64,000 nt of DNA from Mycolicibacterium sp. HK-90 (GTDB lineage Bacteria > Actinomycetota > Actinomycetes > Mycobacteriales > Mycobacteriaceae): positions 4,960,001 through 5,024,000 of the forward strand of contig NZ_CP129613.1 in the NCBI RefSeq assembly GCF_030486405.1. Direction: 5' to 3'. Positions 16,668-24,868 of the stretch are shown one piece after another; positions within the stretch are counted from its first letter, which is position 1, and each line of letters starts with the position of its first letter. The translations under genes and the position numbers were made by a program. The notes below the pieces were generated by a model. That model was given only the letters and a program-made list of their open reading frames with translations. It had not been told where the DNA came from and made no database searches.

Positions 16668-17885
16668 ATGCCCGAAGCCGTCATCGTCGCCACTGCCCGT
16701 TCGCCGATCGGCCGCGCCGGCAAGGGGTCCCTGGTCAGCATGCGACCCGACGATCTGGCCGCCCAGATGGTCAAGGCCGTCCTGGACAAGGTGCCCGCGC
16801 TGGACCCGCGCGACATCGACGATCTGATCATGGGTTGTGGCCAGCCCGGCGGCATGGCCGGCTTCAACATCGGCCGCACCGTGGCCGTGCAGCTGGGCTA
16901 CGACTTCCTGCCGGGCACCACCGTCAACCGCTACTGCTCGTCGTCGTTGCAGAGCACCCGGATGGCCTTCCACGCGATCAAGGCCGGCGAGGGCCACGCC
17001 TTCATCTCCGCGGGTGTGGAGACCGTGTCGAACTTCGCCAGCGGCAACGCCGACGGCTGGCCCGACACCAAGAACCCGCTGTACGCCGATGCCATGGCTC
17101 GGTCCGCCAAGGCCGCAGAGGGCGCCGACGAGTGGCACGACCCGCGCGAGGACGGCCTGCTGCCCGACGTCTACATCGCCATGGGCCAGACCGCCGAGAA
17201 CGTCGCGCTGCACACCGGCATCAGCCGTGAGGACCAGGACCACTGGGGTGTGCGGTCGCAGAACAAGGCCGAGGAAGCGATCAAGAGCGGTTTCTTCGAG
17301 CGCGAGATCACGCCGGTGACGCTGCCCGACGGCACCGTGGTGTCCACCGATGACGGCCCGCGCCCCGGCACCACCTACGAGAAGATCAGCCAGCTCAAGC
17401 CGGTCTTCCGGCCCAACGGCACCATCACCGCCGGCAACGCCTGCCCGCTGAACGACGGCGCCGCCGCCCTCGTGGTGATGAGCGATGTGCGGGCCAAGGA
17501 GCTGGGCCTGACCCCGCTGGCCCGCGTCGTGTCGACCGGTGTGTCCGGTCTGTCGCCGGAGATCATGGGTCTCGGCCCGATCGAGGCCGTCAAGAAGGCT
17601 CTGGCCAACGCCAAGATGACCATCGATGACATCGACCTCTACGAGATCAACGAGGCGTTCGCCGTGCAGGTGCTCGGCTCGGCCCGCGCTCTCGGCATGG
17701 ACGAGGACCGCCTGAACGTCTCCGGCGGCGCCATCGCCCTGGGCCACCCGTTCGGCATGACCGGTGCCCGCATCACCGCCACACTGCTGAACAACCTGCA
17801 GACCCACGACAAGACCTTCGGCATCGAGACCATGTGTGTCGGTGGCGGCCAGGGCATGGCGATGGTTGTGGAGCGGCTCTCCTAG
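16668..17885 (+). CDS. fadA3: Acetyl-CoA acetyltransferase (thiolase)
   Basis: 405 aa thiolase of the degradative type. It has the acyl-accepting Cys in NRYCSSSLQSTRMA, the ALGHPFGMTGAR loop carrying the catalytic His, and the second Cys in CVGGGQGMAMV near the end. It cleaves 3-ketoacyl-CoA in beta-oxidation. Positional orthologue of Rv1074c (fadA3). AGGAG lies 7 nt before the ATG. It starts 45 bp after the esterase gene. Its 3' end runs directly into the 82-bp repeat array, whose first unit makes a near-perfect terminator-like hairpin. Confidence 0.93.
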   Translation: MPEAVIVATARSPIGRAGKGSLVSMRPDDLAAQMVKAVLDKVPALDPRDIDDLIMGCGQPGGMAGFNIGRTVAVQLGYDFLPGTTVNRYCSSSLQSTRMAFHAIKAGEGHAFISAGVETVSNFASGNADGWPDTKNPLYADAMARSAKAAEGADEWHDPREDGLLPDVYIAMGQTAENVALHTGISREDQDHWGVRSQNKAEEAIKSGFFEREITPVTLPDGTVVSTDDGPRPGTTYEKISQLKPVFRPNGTITAGNACPLNDGAAALVVMSDVRAKELGLTPLARVVSTGVSGLSPEIMGLGPIEAVKKALANAKMTIDDIDLYEINEAFAVQVLGSARALGMDEDRLNVSGGAIALGHPFGMTGARITATLLNNLQTHDKTFGIETMCVGGGQGMAMVVERLS

Positions 17886-17892
17886 TTCTGCT

Positions 17893-18220
17893 TTGACTCT
17901 GCGCTGAGGGCGCAAAAGCGCGAGTAGCCCGCGCCCTCAGCGCAGAATCAATGGCGGGGCAACCTCATCCCCCCTTGACTCTGCGTCCACGGCACAAGAG
18001 CCCGAGTAACCCGCACCCTCACCGCAGAATCAATGGCGGCGCAACCTCATCCCCCCTTGACTCTGCGTCCACGGCACAAAAGCGCGAGTAACCCGCACCC
18101 TCACCGCAGAATCAATGGCGGCGCAACCTCATCCCCCCTTGACTCTGCGTCCACGGCACAAAAGCGCGAGTAACCCGCACCCTCACCGCAGAATCAATGG
18201 CGGCGCAACCTCATCCCACG
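17893..18220 (+). repeat. Four tandem 82-bp direct repeats
   Basis: Units begin with TTGACTCTGCG at 17893, 17975, 18057 and 18139, an exact period of 82 bp. Units 2-4 are almost identical; unit 1 differs and forms a near-perfect hairpin (TCTGCGCTGAGGGCGC against GCGCCCTCAGCGCAGA). Each unit also contains the segment that encodes the end of the downstream minus-strand gene (DEVAPPLILR and stop), so the array looks like tandem duplication of that gene's 3' end plus its terminator. There are no spacers, so this is not a CRISPR array. Confidence 0.95.
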
Positions 18221-19040
18221 CTCGGCGCAGACGCGCCATGATGTCGGGTCGACGATGGCCTGCCGCCACTCGAATCGTGGTCCAGCCGGCCTGGGCGATG
18301 TATTCGTTGCGGACGATGTCATAGCCCAGAGCGTCGGCATGCTGAACACCGTCGTATTCGACCGCGAGGTTGTGCTCCTCCCAACCCATGTCGAGGTAGT
18401 ACCGCGGCTGACCGTTCGGGCCCGGCACGGGGATCTGTGTCTGCGGCCGCGGGTAACCCTCGTTGACGATCATCAACCGCAGACGCGTTTCCTGCGGCGA
18501 CTGTGCCCCTGGGTCGCAAAGGTCGAGCGCGGACTCAAGCTGGCGTAGCCCGCGCGCGTGCCGATGATGATCCGCAAGCGCCAAGACGTCGACTGCCTTG
18601 AATCCGGTTGCATTACCCAGCGCGTCGAGCCGAGCCACCGCGTCCCCGAGCGGACCACGCCGGCCGAGGTCGAACGCCGTCCGCTCAGGCGTCGTCACAC
18701 TGAGCCCGTCAATCAGTTCGGACTCCCCCGTCAGCAACAGATCGGCACGAGTGATCACCTGTTTGGGTGTCCTCGCATTCGCCCAGATCAACTCCACGGG
18801 AACGTTGTCATCAACCCACTTCGCGCGATGCAGGGCGGAGGCGGCGAGCCCCGCGACCACGGCTTCGCGATGTGACCACAACCATGCGGCCTTGGTTCTG
18901 TGCAGCAGAGTCGGGGCAATCCGTTTGTCCAGGTATACGTTTGGCATCAGCGGCCGGTAGTGGCGGCGCAACTCATAGCGGCTCAGCGCGCCGCAGCCGA
19001 GAGCCTCACTTCCGATGAATGGTTCGGCATCGATGTCCAC
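18183..19040 (-). CDS. AbiEi-like domain fused to a DUF559/VSR-type nuclease-like domain
   Basis: 285 aa. The N-terminal half (SRYELRRHYRPLMPNVYLDKR, then SALHRAKWVDDNVPVELIW) resembles the AbiEi antitoxin-like proteins common in mycobacteria. The C-terminal 90 residues resemble a DUF559 restriction-like fold with LDMGWEEHNLAVEYDGVQH, giving the Asp and Glu-x-Asp positions of a PD-(D/E)xK site. Mycobacteria carry many paralogues of unknown role; Rv1073 lies in this place in M. tuberculosis and is of similar size. The GTG at 19040 is the most plausible start; the longer reading from 19181 lacks support. The last dozen codons lie in repeat unit 4, and a diverged unit lies upstream of the gene. 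Confidence 0.72.
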   Translation of the reverse strand: MDIDAEPFIGSEALGCGALSRYELRRHYRPLMPNVYLDKRIAPTLLHRTKAAWLWSHREAVVAGLAASALHRAKWVDDNVPVELIWANARTPKQVITRADLLLTGESELIDGLSVTTPERTAFDLGRRGPLGDAVARLDALGNATGFKAVDVLALADHHRHARGLRQLESALDLCDPGAQSPQETRLRLMIVNEGYPRPQTQIPVPGPNGQPRYYLDMGWEEHNLAVEYDGVQHADALGYDIVRNEYIAQAGWTTIRVAAGHRRPDIMARLRRAWDEVAPPLILR

Positions 19041-19158
19041 GCGGACAGGCTGCTTGCGGCTGCCGACGGTTCCTCTCGGCCCGGGACAGTCCTGGCGTCG
19101 GACTGTGGATGAATCTTCCCTTTGGGATAACCCGCCCTGATTGCCCCACGCACACCGA

Positions 19159-19217
19159 TCGACTCTGCACCCACGGCACAAAAGTCCGAGAAACCAAGAC
19201 CCTCACCGCAGACTCAA
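19159..19217 (+). repeat. Diverged copy of the 82-bp repeat hairpin
   Basis: GACTCTGCACCCACGGCACA and a matching CCCTCACCGCAGACTCAA end reproduce the hairpin-forming part of the tandem repeat on the other side of the AbiEi-like gene, so that gene is bracketed by related elements. Confidence 0.8.
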
Positions 19218-19220
19218 CCC

Positions 19221-19258
19221 ATAAGAAAAAGGCGCCCGCAATCGCGGACGCCTTTCTC
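19221..19258 (-). terminator. Intrinsic terminator of the Bax-inhibitor-1 gene
   Basis: On the minus strand a 12-bp stem (AAAGGCGTCCGC with GCGGGCGCCTTT, one wobble pair, 4-nt loop; 19228-19255) runs into a T-rich tract (plus-strand A-run 19224-19230). This is a classical factor-independent terminator just after the gene's stop. Confidence 0.85.
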
Positions 19259-19270
19259 GGGGCAGGGTTG

Positions 19271-20119
19271 CTAGTCGTTGTTGAAGTACGACAGCAACCG
19301 GAGGATCTCGATGTACAGCCAGACCAGGGTGACGGTCAGGCCCAGGGCGATGCCCCACGCGGCCTTCTCCGGCGCGCCGGCACGGACCATCTGGTCGGCG
19401 GCATCGAAGTCGATCAGGAAGCTGAATGCGGCCAGGCCGATGCACAGCAGCGAGAAGCCGATCGCCAGCATGCCGCCGTCACGCAGGCCCAGGCCGGCAC
19501 CGCCGCCCACGCCGAACATCGCCAATACGAAGTTGAGCAGCATCAGCGCGACGACACCGAACAGGGCGGCGACGATCATCCGGGTGAACTTCGGCGTCAC
19601 ACGGATGGCGCCGGTCTTGTAGACCACCAGCATGCCGAAGAATACGCCCATGGTGCCGACGATCGCCTGGGCGATCATGCCGGCGCCGCCGACCGAGGCG
19701 ATGTTGGCGATGATGAACGACACCGCACCGAGGAACAGGCCCTCAAGCGCCGCGTAGCTCAGCACGATCGCCGGGTTGTCCTGCTTACGGCCGAAGGTGG
19801 CGATCAGGACGAGCACCAGGCCGCCGAGTCCACCGACCAGGGTGAACGGCAGCGCCAGGTTCACGTTGCCCGACACCAGGAAGTAGGACACCACCGCGAC
19901 GGCCGAGAGCACGGCCAGGGTGATGCCGGTCTTGGTGACGACGTCATCGATGGTCAGCGGACGGGAGACGCCGGTCTGCGGCTGCTCCAGGTACTCCTGC
20001 GCGTATGGCTGCGCATGCACCTGCTGAGCACCGAAGCCGGCGGCTCCGGTACCAAATTGTGCGTATCCGCCCTGCTGTTTGGGCAGGCTGCGGAATACCG
20101 GGTTGCTGGATTCGCGCAC
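19271..20119 (-). CDS. Bax inhibitor-1 / YccA family membrane protein
   Basis: 282 aa. After a Gln-rich cytosolic N-terminus of about 60 residues (NPVFRSLPKQQGGYAQFG, a conserved actinobacterial opening) come seven membrane helices. The C-terminal FSFLIDFDAADQMVRAG segment carries the conserved acidic residues that form the pH-sensing pair in BI-1 proteins. Likely a membrane channel or leak protein for Ca2+ or H+; substrate not shown. Positional orthologue of Rv1072. GTG start with AGGAGAGG upstream. Followed by a strong intrinsic terminator. Confidence 0.9.
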   Translation of the reverse strand: MRESSNPVFRSLPKQQGGYAQFGTGAAGFGAQQVHAQPYAQEYLEQPQTGVSRPLTIDDVVTKTGITLAVLSAVAVVSYFLVSGNVNLALPFTLVGGLGGLVLVLIATFGRKQDNPAIVLSYAALEGLFLGAVSFIIANIASVGGAGMIAQAIVGTMGVFFGMLVVYKTGAIRVTPKFTRMIVAALFGVVALMLLNFVLAMFGVGGGAGLGLRDGGMLAIGFSLLCIGLAAFSFLIDFDAADQMVRAGAPEKAAWGIALGLTVTLVWLYIEILRLLSYFNND

Positions 20120-20279
20120 CGTCGGTCCTCTCCTATGAGATGTGTTCGAGTACGAACTAGTAGCTCAACGATCGATGTTCCTGGCGGGTTCCCGTCGAAG
20201 CGAAAAGACTCTCAGGAAACTTCCAGGTTGATCTTGAGGCAAACCCTACCCGTAGCGCACCCCTACTGGGGGCTCGAAC

Positions 20280-20285
20280 TAGATT
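20280..20285 (+). promoter_or_regulatory. Candidate leaderless promoter of echA9
   Basis: TAGATT fits TAnnnT and ends 7 nt before the GTG at 20293; it excludes the TTG at 20284 as the start, since that codon lies inside the box. Confidence 0.55.
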
Positions 20286-20292
20286 GCAACTC

Positions 20293-21342
20293 GTGACACA
20301 AAACGAGGACGTCCTAGTAAGTGTCCGGAACGGCGTCGGCATCCTCACGCTGAACCGGCCCAAAGCGATCAACTCGCTCAACGATGCCATGGTCGCCGGC
20401 ATGTCCGAGGCGCTGCACGCCTGGGCGGACGACGACTCCGTCCACACCGTGCTGCTCACCGGCGCCGGCGAACGTGGCCTGTGCGCGGGCGGCGACGTCG
20501 TCGCGCTCTATCACAGCGCCAAGGCGGGCGGCGCCGACGCGCGGCGGTTCTGGTTCGACGAGTACCTCCTCAACGCCTACATCGGCCGCTACCCCAAAAC
20601 GTATGTGGCGCTGATGGACGGCATCGTGATGGGCGGCGGCGTGGGGGTGGCCGCGCACGGCAGCGTCCGGGTGGCCACCGACACCACCAAGATGGCGATG
20701 CCCGAGGTGGGCATCGGCTTCATTCCCGACGTCGGCGGTACCTATCTGTTGTCCCGGGCCCCGGGCGCACTCGGGTTGCACGCTGCGCTCACCGGGGCAC
20801 CGTTCTCCGGGGCCGACGCGATCGCGATGGGCTTCGCCGATCATTATGTGCCGCACGATCAGCTGGCCGACTTCGCCGAGGCCGTCGTCACCGACGGGGT
20901 GAACAAGGCCTTGGCCGCCTACGCCATTGACCCGCCCGCCAGCCCGCTCCTGGCGCAGCGCGACTGGATCGACGAGTGCTACGCCGGAGACACGGTGGCC
21001 GACATCGTCGCCGCGCTGCGGGCTCACGGCGCCGGCCCTGCGGCCGAGGCAGCCGATCTCATCGCCACCCGCTCCCCCATCGCCCTGGCCGTGACGCTGG
21101 AAGCGGTGCGCCGCGCCGCCAAGCTGGAGACACTGGAAGATGTGCTGTGTGAGGAGTACCGCACCTCGTGCGCTTCGGTGAAGTCCCACGATTTCGTCGA
21201 GGGCATCCGGGCACAGTTGGTCGACAAGGACCGCAACCCGCAGTGGGACCCGGCTTCGATCGCGGCGGTCACCCCCGCCGATGTCGAGGCGTACTTCGTT
21301 CCGGCAGAACCTGATCTGACGTTCCAGGAGGAGAACAAATGA
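20293..21342 (+). CDS. echA9: 3-hydroxyisobutyryl-CoA hydrolase-like crotonase
   Basis: 349 aa. Crotonase fold with oxyanion-hole segments [10 protein letters not shown] and [17 protein letters not shown]. The block [20 protein letters not shown] is diagnostic of the 3-hydroxyisobutyryl-CoA hydrolase branch (valine catabolism), and the 350-residue length fits that branch better than a 260-residue enoyl-CoA hydratase. Orthologue of Rv1071c, named echA9 there. The GTG start is set by a TAGATT box 7 nt upstream. Its end overlaps echA8 by 4 bp, so the two are coupled. Confidence 0.9.
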   Translation: MTQNEDVLVSVRNGVGILTLNRPKAINSLNDAMVAGMSEALHAWADDDSVHTVLLTGAGERGLCAGGDVVALYHSAKAGGADARRFWFDEYLLNAYIGRYPKTYVALMDGIVMGGGVGVAAHGSVRVATDTTKMAMPEVGIGFIPDVGGTYLLSRAPGALGLHAALTGAPFSGADAIAMGFADHYVPHDQLADFAEAVVTDGVNKALAAYAIDPPASPLLAQRDWIDECYAGDTVADIVAALRAHGAGPAAEAADLIATRSPIALAVTLEAVRRAAKLETLEDVLCEEYRTSCASVKSHDFVEGIRAQLVDKDRNPQWDPASIAAVTPADVEAYFVPAEPDLTFQEENK

Positions 21343-22115
21343 GCGAGTTCGAGACGATCCTGGTGACCCGCACCGACCGGGTCGCCACCATCAAGCTGAA
21401 CCGGCCCAAGGCGCTCAACGCGCTCAACAGCCAGGTGATGACCGAAGTGACCACGGCCGCAGCCGAACTCGACGCCGATCCCGGCGTCGGTGCGATCATC
21501 GTCACGGGCAACGAGAAGGCGTTCGCCGCCGGTGCCGACATCAAGGAGATGGCCGAACTGTCGTTCGCCGACGTGTACTCGGCCGACTTCTTCGAGCTGT
21601 GGTCCAAGTTCGCCGCCACCCGCACCCCGACGATCGCCGCGGTCGCCGGTTACGCGCTGGGCGGCGGCTGCGAGCTGGCGATGATGTGCGACATCCTGAT
21701 CGCCGCGGACTCGGCGAAGTTCGGGCAACCCGAGATCAAGTTGGGTGTTCTGCCCGGCATGGGCGGATCGCAGCGGCTCACCCGCGCCATCGGCAAGGCC
21801 AAGGCCATGGACCTGATCCTCACCGGCCGCACCATCGACGCCGTGGAAGCCGAACGCGCCGGGCTGGTGTCCCGCCTGGTCCCCGCGGACACGCTGATCG
21901 ACGAGGCCCTGGCGGTGGCCGAGACCATTGCCGGGATGTCCCTGTCGGCCTCGCGGATGGCCAAGGAAGCGGTCAACCGGGCGTTCGAATCGTCGCTGAC
22001 CGAGGGGCTGCTGTACGAGCGCAGGCTGTTCCACTCGGCGTTCGCGACTGCCGACCAGAAGGAAGGCATGGCGGCGTTCACCGAGAAGCGCGCCGCGAAC
22101 TTCACGCATCGTTAA
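21339..22115 (+). CDS. echA8: Enoyl-CoA hydratase
   Basis: 258 aa crotonase-family hydratase: adds water to trans-2-enoyl-CoA in beta-oxidation. The oxyanion hole segments are [13 protein letters not shown] and [14 protein letters not shown], and the two catalytic glutamates lie in the GGGCELAMM and [13 protein letters not shown] segments, matching classical hydratase (Glu144/Glu164 type). Orthologue of Rv1070c. GGAGGAG lies just upstream and the start overlaps the echA9 stop (ATGA). Confidence 0.94.
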   Translation: MSEFETILVTRTDRVATIKLNRPKALNALNSQVMTEVTTAAAELDADPGVGAIIVTGNEKAFAAGADIKEMAELSFADVYSADFFELWSKFAATRTPTIAAVAGYALGGGCELAMMCDILIAADSAKFGQPEIKLGVLPGMGGSQRLTRAIGKAKAMDLILTGRTIDAVEAERAGLVSRLVPADTLIDEALAVAETIAGMSLSASRMAKEAVNRAFESSLTEGLLYERRLFHSAFATADQKEGMAAFTEKRAANFTHR

Positions 22116-22124
22116 AGTCGACGG

Positions 22125-23843
22125 GTGACCGCCGCCCCTGGGGAAAACACCGTAGACACTGCCGACGTCGCCACCGAAGCCGAGGCCCCGGCCGAGCTGG
22201 AGAAGCCGGACTGGTGGGTGCGCCACTACACGTTCTTCGGCACCGCGGTGGGACTGGTGTTCATCTGGTTCTCGTTGACCCCGTCGCTGCTGCCGCGCGG
22301 CCCGCTGTTCCAGGCCCTGGTCAGCGGCGGGGCCGGGGCAATCGGCTACGGCCTCGGCGTTTTCGGTGTCTGGCTGGTGCGCTACATGCGGTCGGCCGAG
22401 ACCAGCCCGAAGGCGCCGAAGTGGGCCTGGGTGCCGCTGGTGGCGGTCGGGATCATCGGTCAGATCCTGATGATCATCTACTTCCACGTGTGGCAGGACG
22501 AGGTCCGCGACTTCATGGGCGTACCGCGGCTGACGTTCTGGGACCATCCGCTGACGGCGGTGCTCTCGATCATCGTGCTGTTCGCCTTTGTCGAGATCGG
22601 CCAGCTGATCGGCCGGCTCGTGCGGTTCCTGGTACGTCAGCTCAATCGCTTTGCCCCACCGCGGGTTTCGGCCGTCGTCGTGGTGGTGCTGCTGTTGGTG
22701 TTCAGCATCGCCCTGCTCAACGGCGTCGTGGTGCGGTTCGCGATGGACAAGATCAACAGCACGTTCTCCGCCGTCAACGACGAGGACAGTCCGGATTTCA
22801 AGGCGCCGACGTCCGTATTGCGCTCCGGCGGCCCGCAGTCCCTGGTCAGCTGGGAGTCCCTGGGCCATCAGGGCCGGGTGTTCGTATCCAATGCCTCTCC
22901 GGTGGAACAGCTTTCAGAGTTCAACGGCAAACCGGCGGTCGAGCCGATCCGGGCCTACGCGGGCCTGCACTCGGCCGACGGCATCAAGGCCACGGCAGCG
23001 TTGGCCGCCAGGGAGCTGGAGCGCACCGGCGGCCTGGACCGCGCGGTGGTCGCGGTCGCCACCACCACCGGCACCGGCTGGATCAACGAGGCGGAAGCCT
23101 CGGCGCTGGAGTACATGTACAACGGCAACACCGCGATCGTGTCGATGCAGTACTCGTTCCTGCCGAGCTGGTTGTCGTTCCTGGTGGACAAGGAGAATGC
23201 GCGCCAGGCCGGCCAGGCATTGTTCGAAGCCGTGGACGCACTGGTGCGCGAACGCCCGGAAGGCGAACGCCCGAAGATCCTGGTGTTCGGCGAAAGCCTC
23301 GGATCCTTCGGTGGTGAGGCCCCGTTCCTGGCGCTGAACAACCTCGTCGCCCGCACCGACGGCGCGCTGTTCTCCGGACCGACATTCCAGAACACGATCT
23401 GGACCACGCTCACCCGGGAGCGTGATGCCGGCTCACCGATGTGGCTGCCCATCTACGACAACGGCGAGAACGTCCGGTTCAGCGCGAAGGCCGAGAACCT
23501 GGCCCGGCCTGACGCGCCGTGGAGTCATCCGCGCGCGGTGTACCTGCAGCACGCGTCGGACCCCATCGCGTGGTGGAACACGGATCTGCTGTTCGCCGAA
23601 CCGGATTGGCTCAAGGAGCCGCGCGGCTACGACGTCTCCGGACGGATGCAGTGGATACCCATCGTGACGTTCCTACAGGTGTCGGCGGACATGGCGGTGG
23701 CCGTCGATGTCCCCGACGGCCACGGCCACGTCTACGTCAAGGACGTCGCGAATGCGTGGGCCGCGGTACTGCAGCCCCCAGGCTGGACGCCGGAGAAGAC
23801 CGAGAAGCTGCGGCCCCGGCTGAACAACAACGAGAACGCCTGA
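22125..23843 (+). CDS. Membrane-anchored alpha/beta-hydrolase (Rv1069c-like)
   Basis: 572 aa. Four or five membrane helices occupy about residues 35-210 (SLTPSLLPRGPLFQALVSGGAG and later segments). The C-terminal half is an alpha/beta-hydrolase with the nucleophile elbow GESLGSFGG and a His in the DGHGHVYVK segment near the end. This two-part family is widespread in actinobacteria; its substrate is unknown, a lipid or cell-wall ester is likely. It starts at a GTG 9 bp after echA8 on the same strand, so it may be part of the acyl-CoA operon. Orthologue of Rv1069c by position. Confidence 0.87.
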   Translation: MTAAPGENTVDTADVATEAEAPAELEKPDWWVRHYTFFGTAVGLVFIWFSLTPSLLPRGPLFQALVSGGAGAIGYGLGVFGVWLVRYMRSAETSPKAPKWAWVPLVAVGIIGQILMIIYFHVWQDEVRDFMGVPRLTFWDHPLTAVLSIIVLFAFVEIGQLIGRLVRFLVRQLNRFAPPRVSAVVVVVLLLVFSIALLNGVVVRFAMDKINSTFSAVNDEDSPDFKAPTSVLRSGGPQSLVSWESLGHQGRVFVSNASPVEQLSEFNGKPAVEPIRAYAGLHSADGIKATAALAARELERTGGLDRAVVAVATTTGTGWINEAEASALEYMYNGNTAIVSMQYSFLPSWLSFLVDKENARQAGQALFEAVDALVRERPEGERPKILVFGESLGSFGGEAPFLALNNLVARTDGALFSGPTFQNTIWTTLTRERDAGSPMWLPIYDNGENVRFSAKAENLARPDAPWSHPRAVYLQHASDPIAWWNTDLLFAEPDWLKEPRGYDVSGRMQWIPIVTFLQVSADMAVAVDVPDGHGHVYVKDVANAWAAVLQPPGWTPEKTEKLRPRLNNNENA

Positions 23844-23854
23844 GCGCAGGCCGT

Positions 23855-24223
23855 TCACACGTGGCCGGCGGCCACCAGCGCGTGATAGCCGCCGACGACA
23901 TCGGTGGACCGGTGCAGGCCCAGATCCAGCAGCGCGGCGGCGGCCAGGCTCGAGGTGTAACCCTCCGAGCACAGGATCACCCAGTAGACGTCGTCGTCGA
24001 CGGCCTCCGGGATCCGTGCGTCGCTGGTCGGATCGCAGCGCCACTCCAGCACGTTGCGCTCGATGACCAGCGCGCCGGGCACCGACCCCTCGGCGGCGCG
24101 CTGAGCAGCCGGGCGGATGTCGACGAGGACCGCGCCGGAATCCAACGCGGCGGGCAGATCTGAGGCAGGCAGCCGGTCCAGGCGGGTGCGGGCCTGCGCC
24201 AGCACGGTGTCGATGCGGCTCAT
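23855..24223 (-). CDS. Rhodanese-like sulfurtransferase
   Basis: 122 aa single rhodanese domain. The active-site loop is CSEGYTS with catalytic Cys85, preceded by LVDIRPAAQRAAEGSVPGA, the usual substrate-side motif. It would carry a persulfide sulfur. GGAGGG lies upstream of the ATG, 2 bp after the cysteine dioxygenase stop, so it is the second gene of a two-gene cysteine-sulfur operon. A longer in-frame reading to 24394 overlaps the dioxygenase and lacks a ribosome-binding site. Confidence 0.9.
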   Translation of the reverse strand: MSRIDTVLAQARTRLDRLPASDLPAALDSGAVLVDIRPAAQRAAEGSVPGALVIERNVLEWRCDPTSDARIPEAVDDDVYWVILCSEGYTSSLAAAALLDLGLHRSTDVVGGYHALVAAGHV

Positions 24224-24225
24224 CG

Positions 24226-24750
24226 CTATCCCTCCGGTGCGTCGGTGAGTTCGGTGCGGTTGCGGCGCAACGTGTTCTGCGGCGTCACCTCGTAGTAGGA
24301 CATGGCGGTCAGCGGCGGCGAGTAGGCGTGCACACTCAGCGTCGGCCCGGTCGCCGTGACGGGCCCGGGTGCCTTGACCACATCGTGCACCCACCCCAGC
24401 GGGAAGGCGGCCTGGTCACCGGCGGTGAGCCGTCGGTGACGCAACAGCTCACCATCCCAACGTGTTTCGGCCAGTTCGCCGGAGACCACCGTCAGCGCGC
24501 CAAGCGACCCGCCGTGATCGTGTAGTTCGGTCGACTTGTCGGGCACCCAGCTGATCAGCCAGACCTCGACCTCGTCGTCACCGGACAGCCGGGTGTACCA
24601 CCGGTCGTGGGTCGGCAGCCCCCGCAACAGCCGGTCATAGCGGCCGGACAACACGTCGTCGGCGGCGCGGTCGGTGGTGTGCAGCAGATCGGGCAGCCGC
24701 AGCCGGGTGGGCGCGGAGACGGCAGGAACGGACGCGAGCGTGGACAGCAT
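24226..24750 (-). CDS. Cysteine dioxygenase
   Basis: 174 aa cupin. It oxidises cysteine to cysteine sulfinate with O2 and Fe(II). The metal site is visible: His77 and His79 in ELHDHGGS and His122 in LGWVHDV; the late SVHAYSPPL motif contains the conserved His141 and Tyr143 of the family. TGGAG lies 9 nt before the ATG. It is followed 2 bp later by the rhodanese gene. It is preceded by a 14-codon leader ORF with two adjacent Cys codons (24796-24840), which suggests cysteine-responsive control. Confidence 0.9.
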   Translation of the reverse strand: MLSTLASVPAVSAPTRLRLPDLLHTTDRAADDVLSGRYDRLLRGLPTHDRWYTRLSGDDEVEVWLISWVPDKSTELHDHGGSLGALTVVSGELAETRWDGELLRHRRLTAGDQAAFPLGWVHDVVKAPGPVTATGPTLSVHAYSPPLTAMSYYEVTPQNTLRRNRTELTDAPEG

Positions 24751-24795
24751 CAGAGAAGCTCCAGAAATGACGGCGGAACAGGGAAGAGGGGCGCG

Positions 24796-24840
24796 CTAGC
24801 GAGCCCGACAACACCTCTGCGATCCGGTCCGTTCCGTCAT
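24796..24840 (-). CDS. Cys-Cys leader peptide ORF upstream of cysteine dioxygenase
   Basis: 14 aa: MTERTGSQRCCRAR, then TAG. It begins 90 nt upstream of the cysteine dioxygenase ATG on the same strand. The two neighbouring TGT codons near its end are the feature expected of a cysteine-sensing attenuator; polycysteine leader ORFs controlling sulfur genes are established in mycobacteria. No Shine-Dalgarno is seen, consistent with a leaderless start. Its RNA can pair with downstream sequence: the start region (24831-24840) with bases just before the dioxygenase ribosome-binding site, and GGGCTC just after the Cys codons (24801-24806) with GAGCTT covering that site. It is too short for normal gene callers. 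Confidence 0.6.
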   Translation of the reverse strand: MTERTGSQRCCRAR

Positions 24841-24856
24841 GGCGGCCAGTGTTGCA

Positions 24857-24862
24857 TAGATT
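24857..24862 (+). promoter_or_regulatory. Candidate leaderless promoter of lpqV
   Basis: TAGATT ends 6 nt before the lpqV ATG. On the opposite strand TATGCA (24852-24857) could serve the leader ORF, so the two promoters would overlap in the 28-bp divergent spacer. Confidence 0.5.
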
Positions 24863-24868
24863 GGCTGC

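Noticed and set aside
16356..17915. 519-codon minus-strand frame opposite fadA3
   Set aside because: Repetitive His/Gly/Val composition, no ribosome-binding site, fully antisense to a conserved thiolase.
17893..18220. CRISPR array
   Set aside because: Units are contiguous 82-bp direct repeats without variable spacers, and no cas genes are present.
19019..20296. Long plus-strand open reading frame opposite the Bax-inhibitor-1 gene
   Set aside because: Rich in Gln, His, Arg and Asp with no domain; typical antisense frame of high-GC DNA over a clear membrane protein gene.
21024..22868. 614-codon minus-strand frame over echA9, echA8 and the hydrolase
   Set aside because: Spans three well-defined plus-strand genes; composition is that of a shadow frame.
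24262..24275. AACGTGTT word inside cysteine dioxygenase as a KstR site
   Set aside because: The outer T and A of the consensus are absent and the site is inside a coding region.
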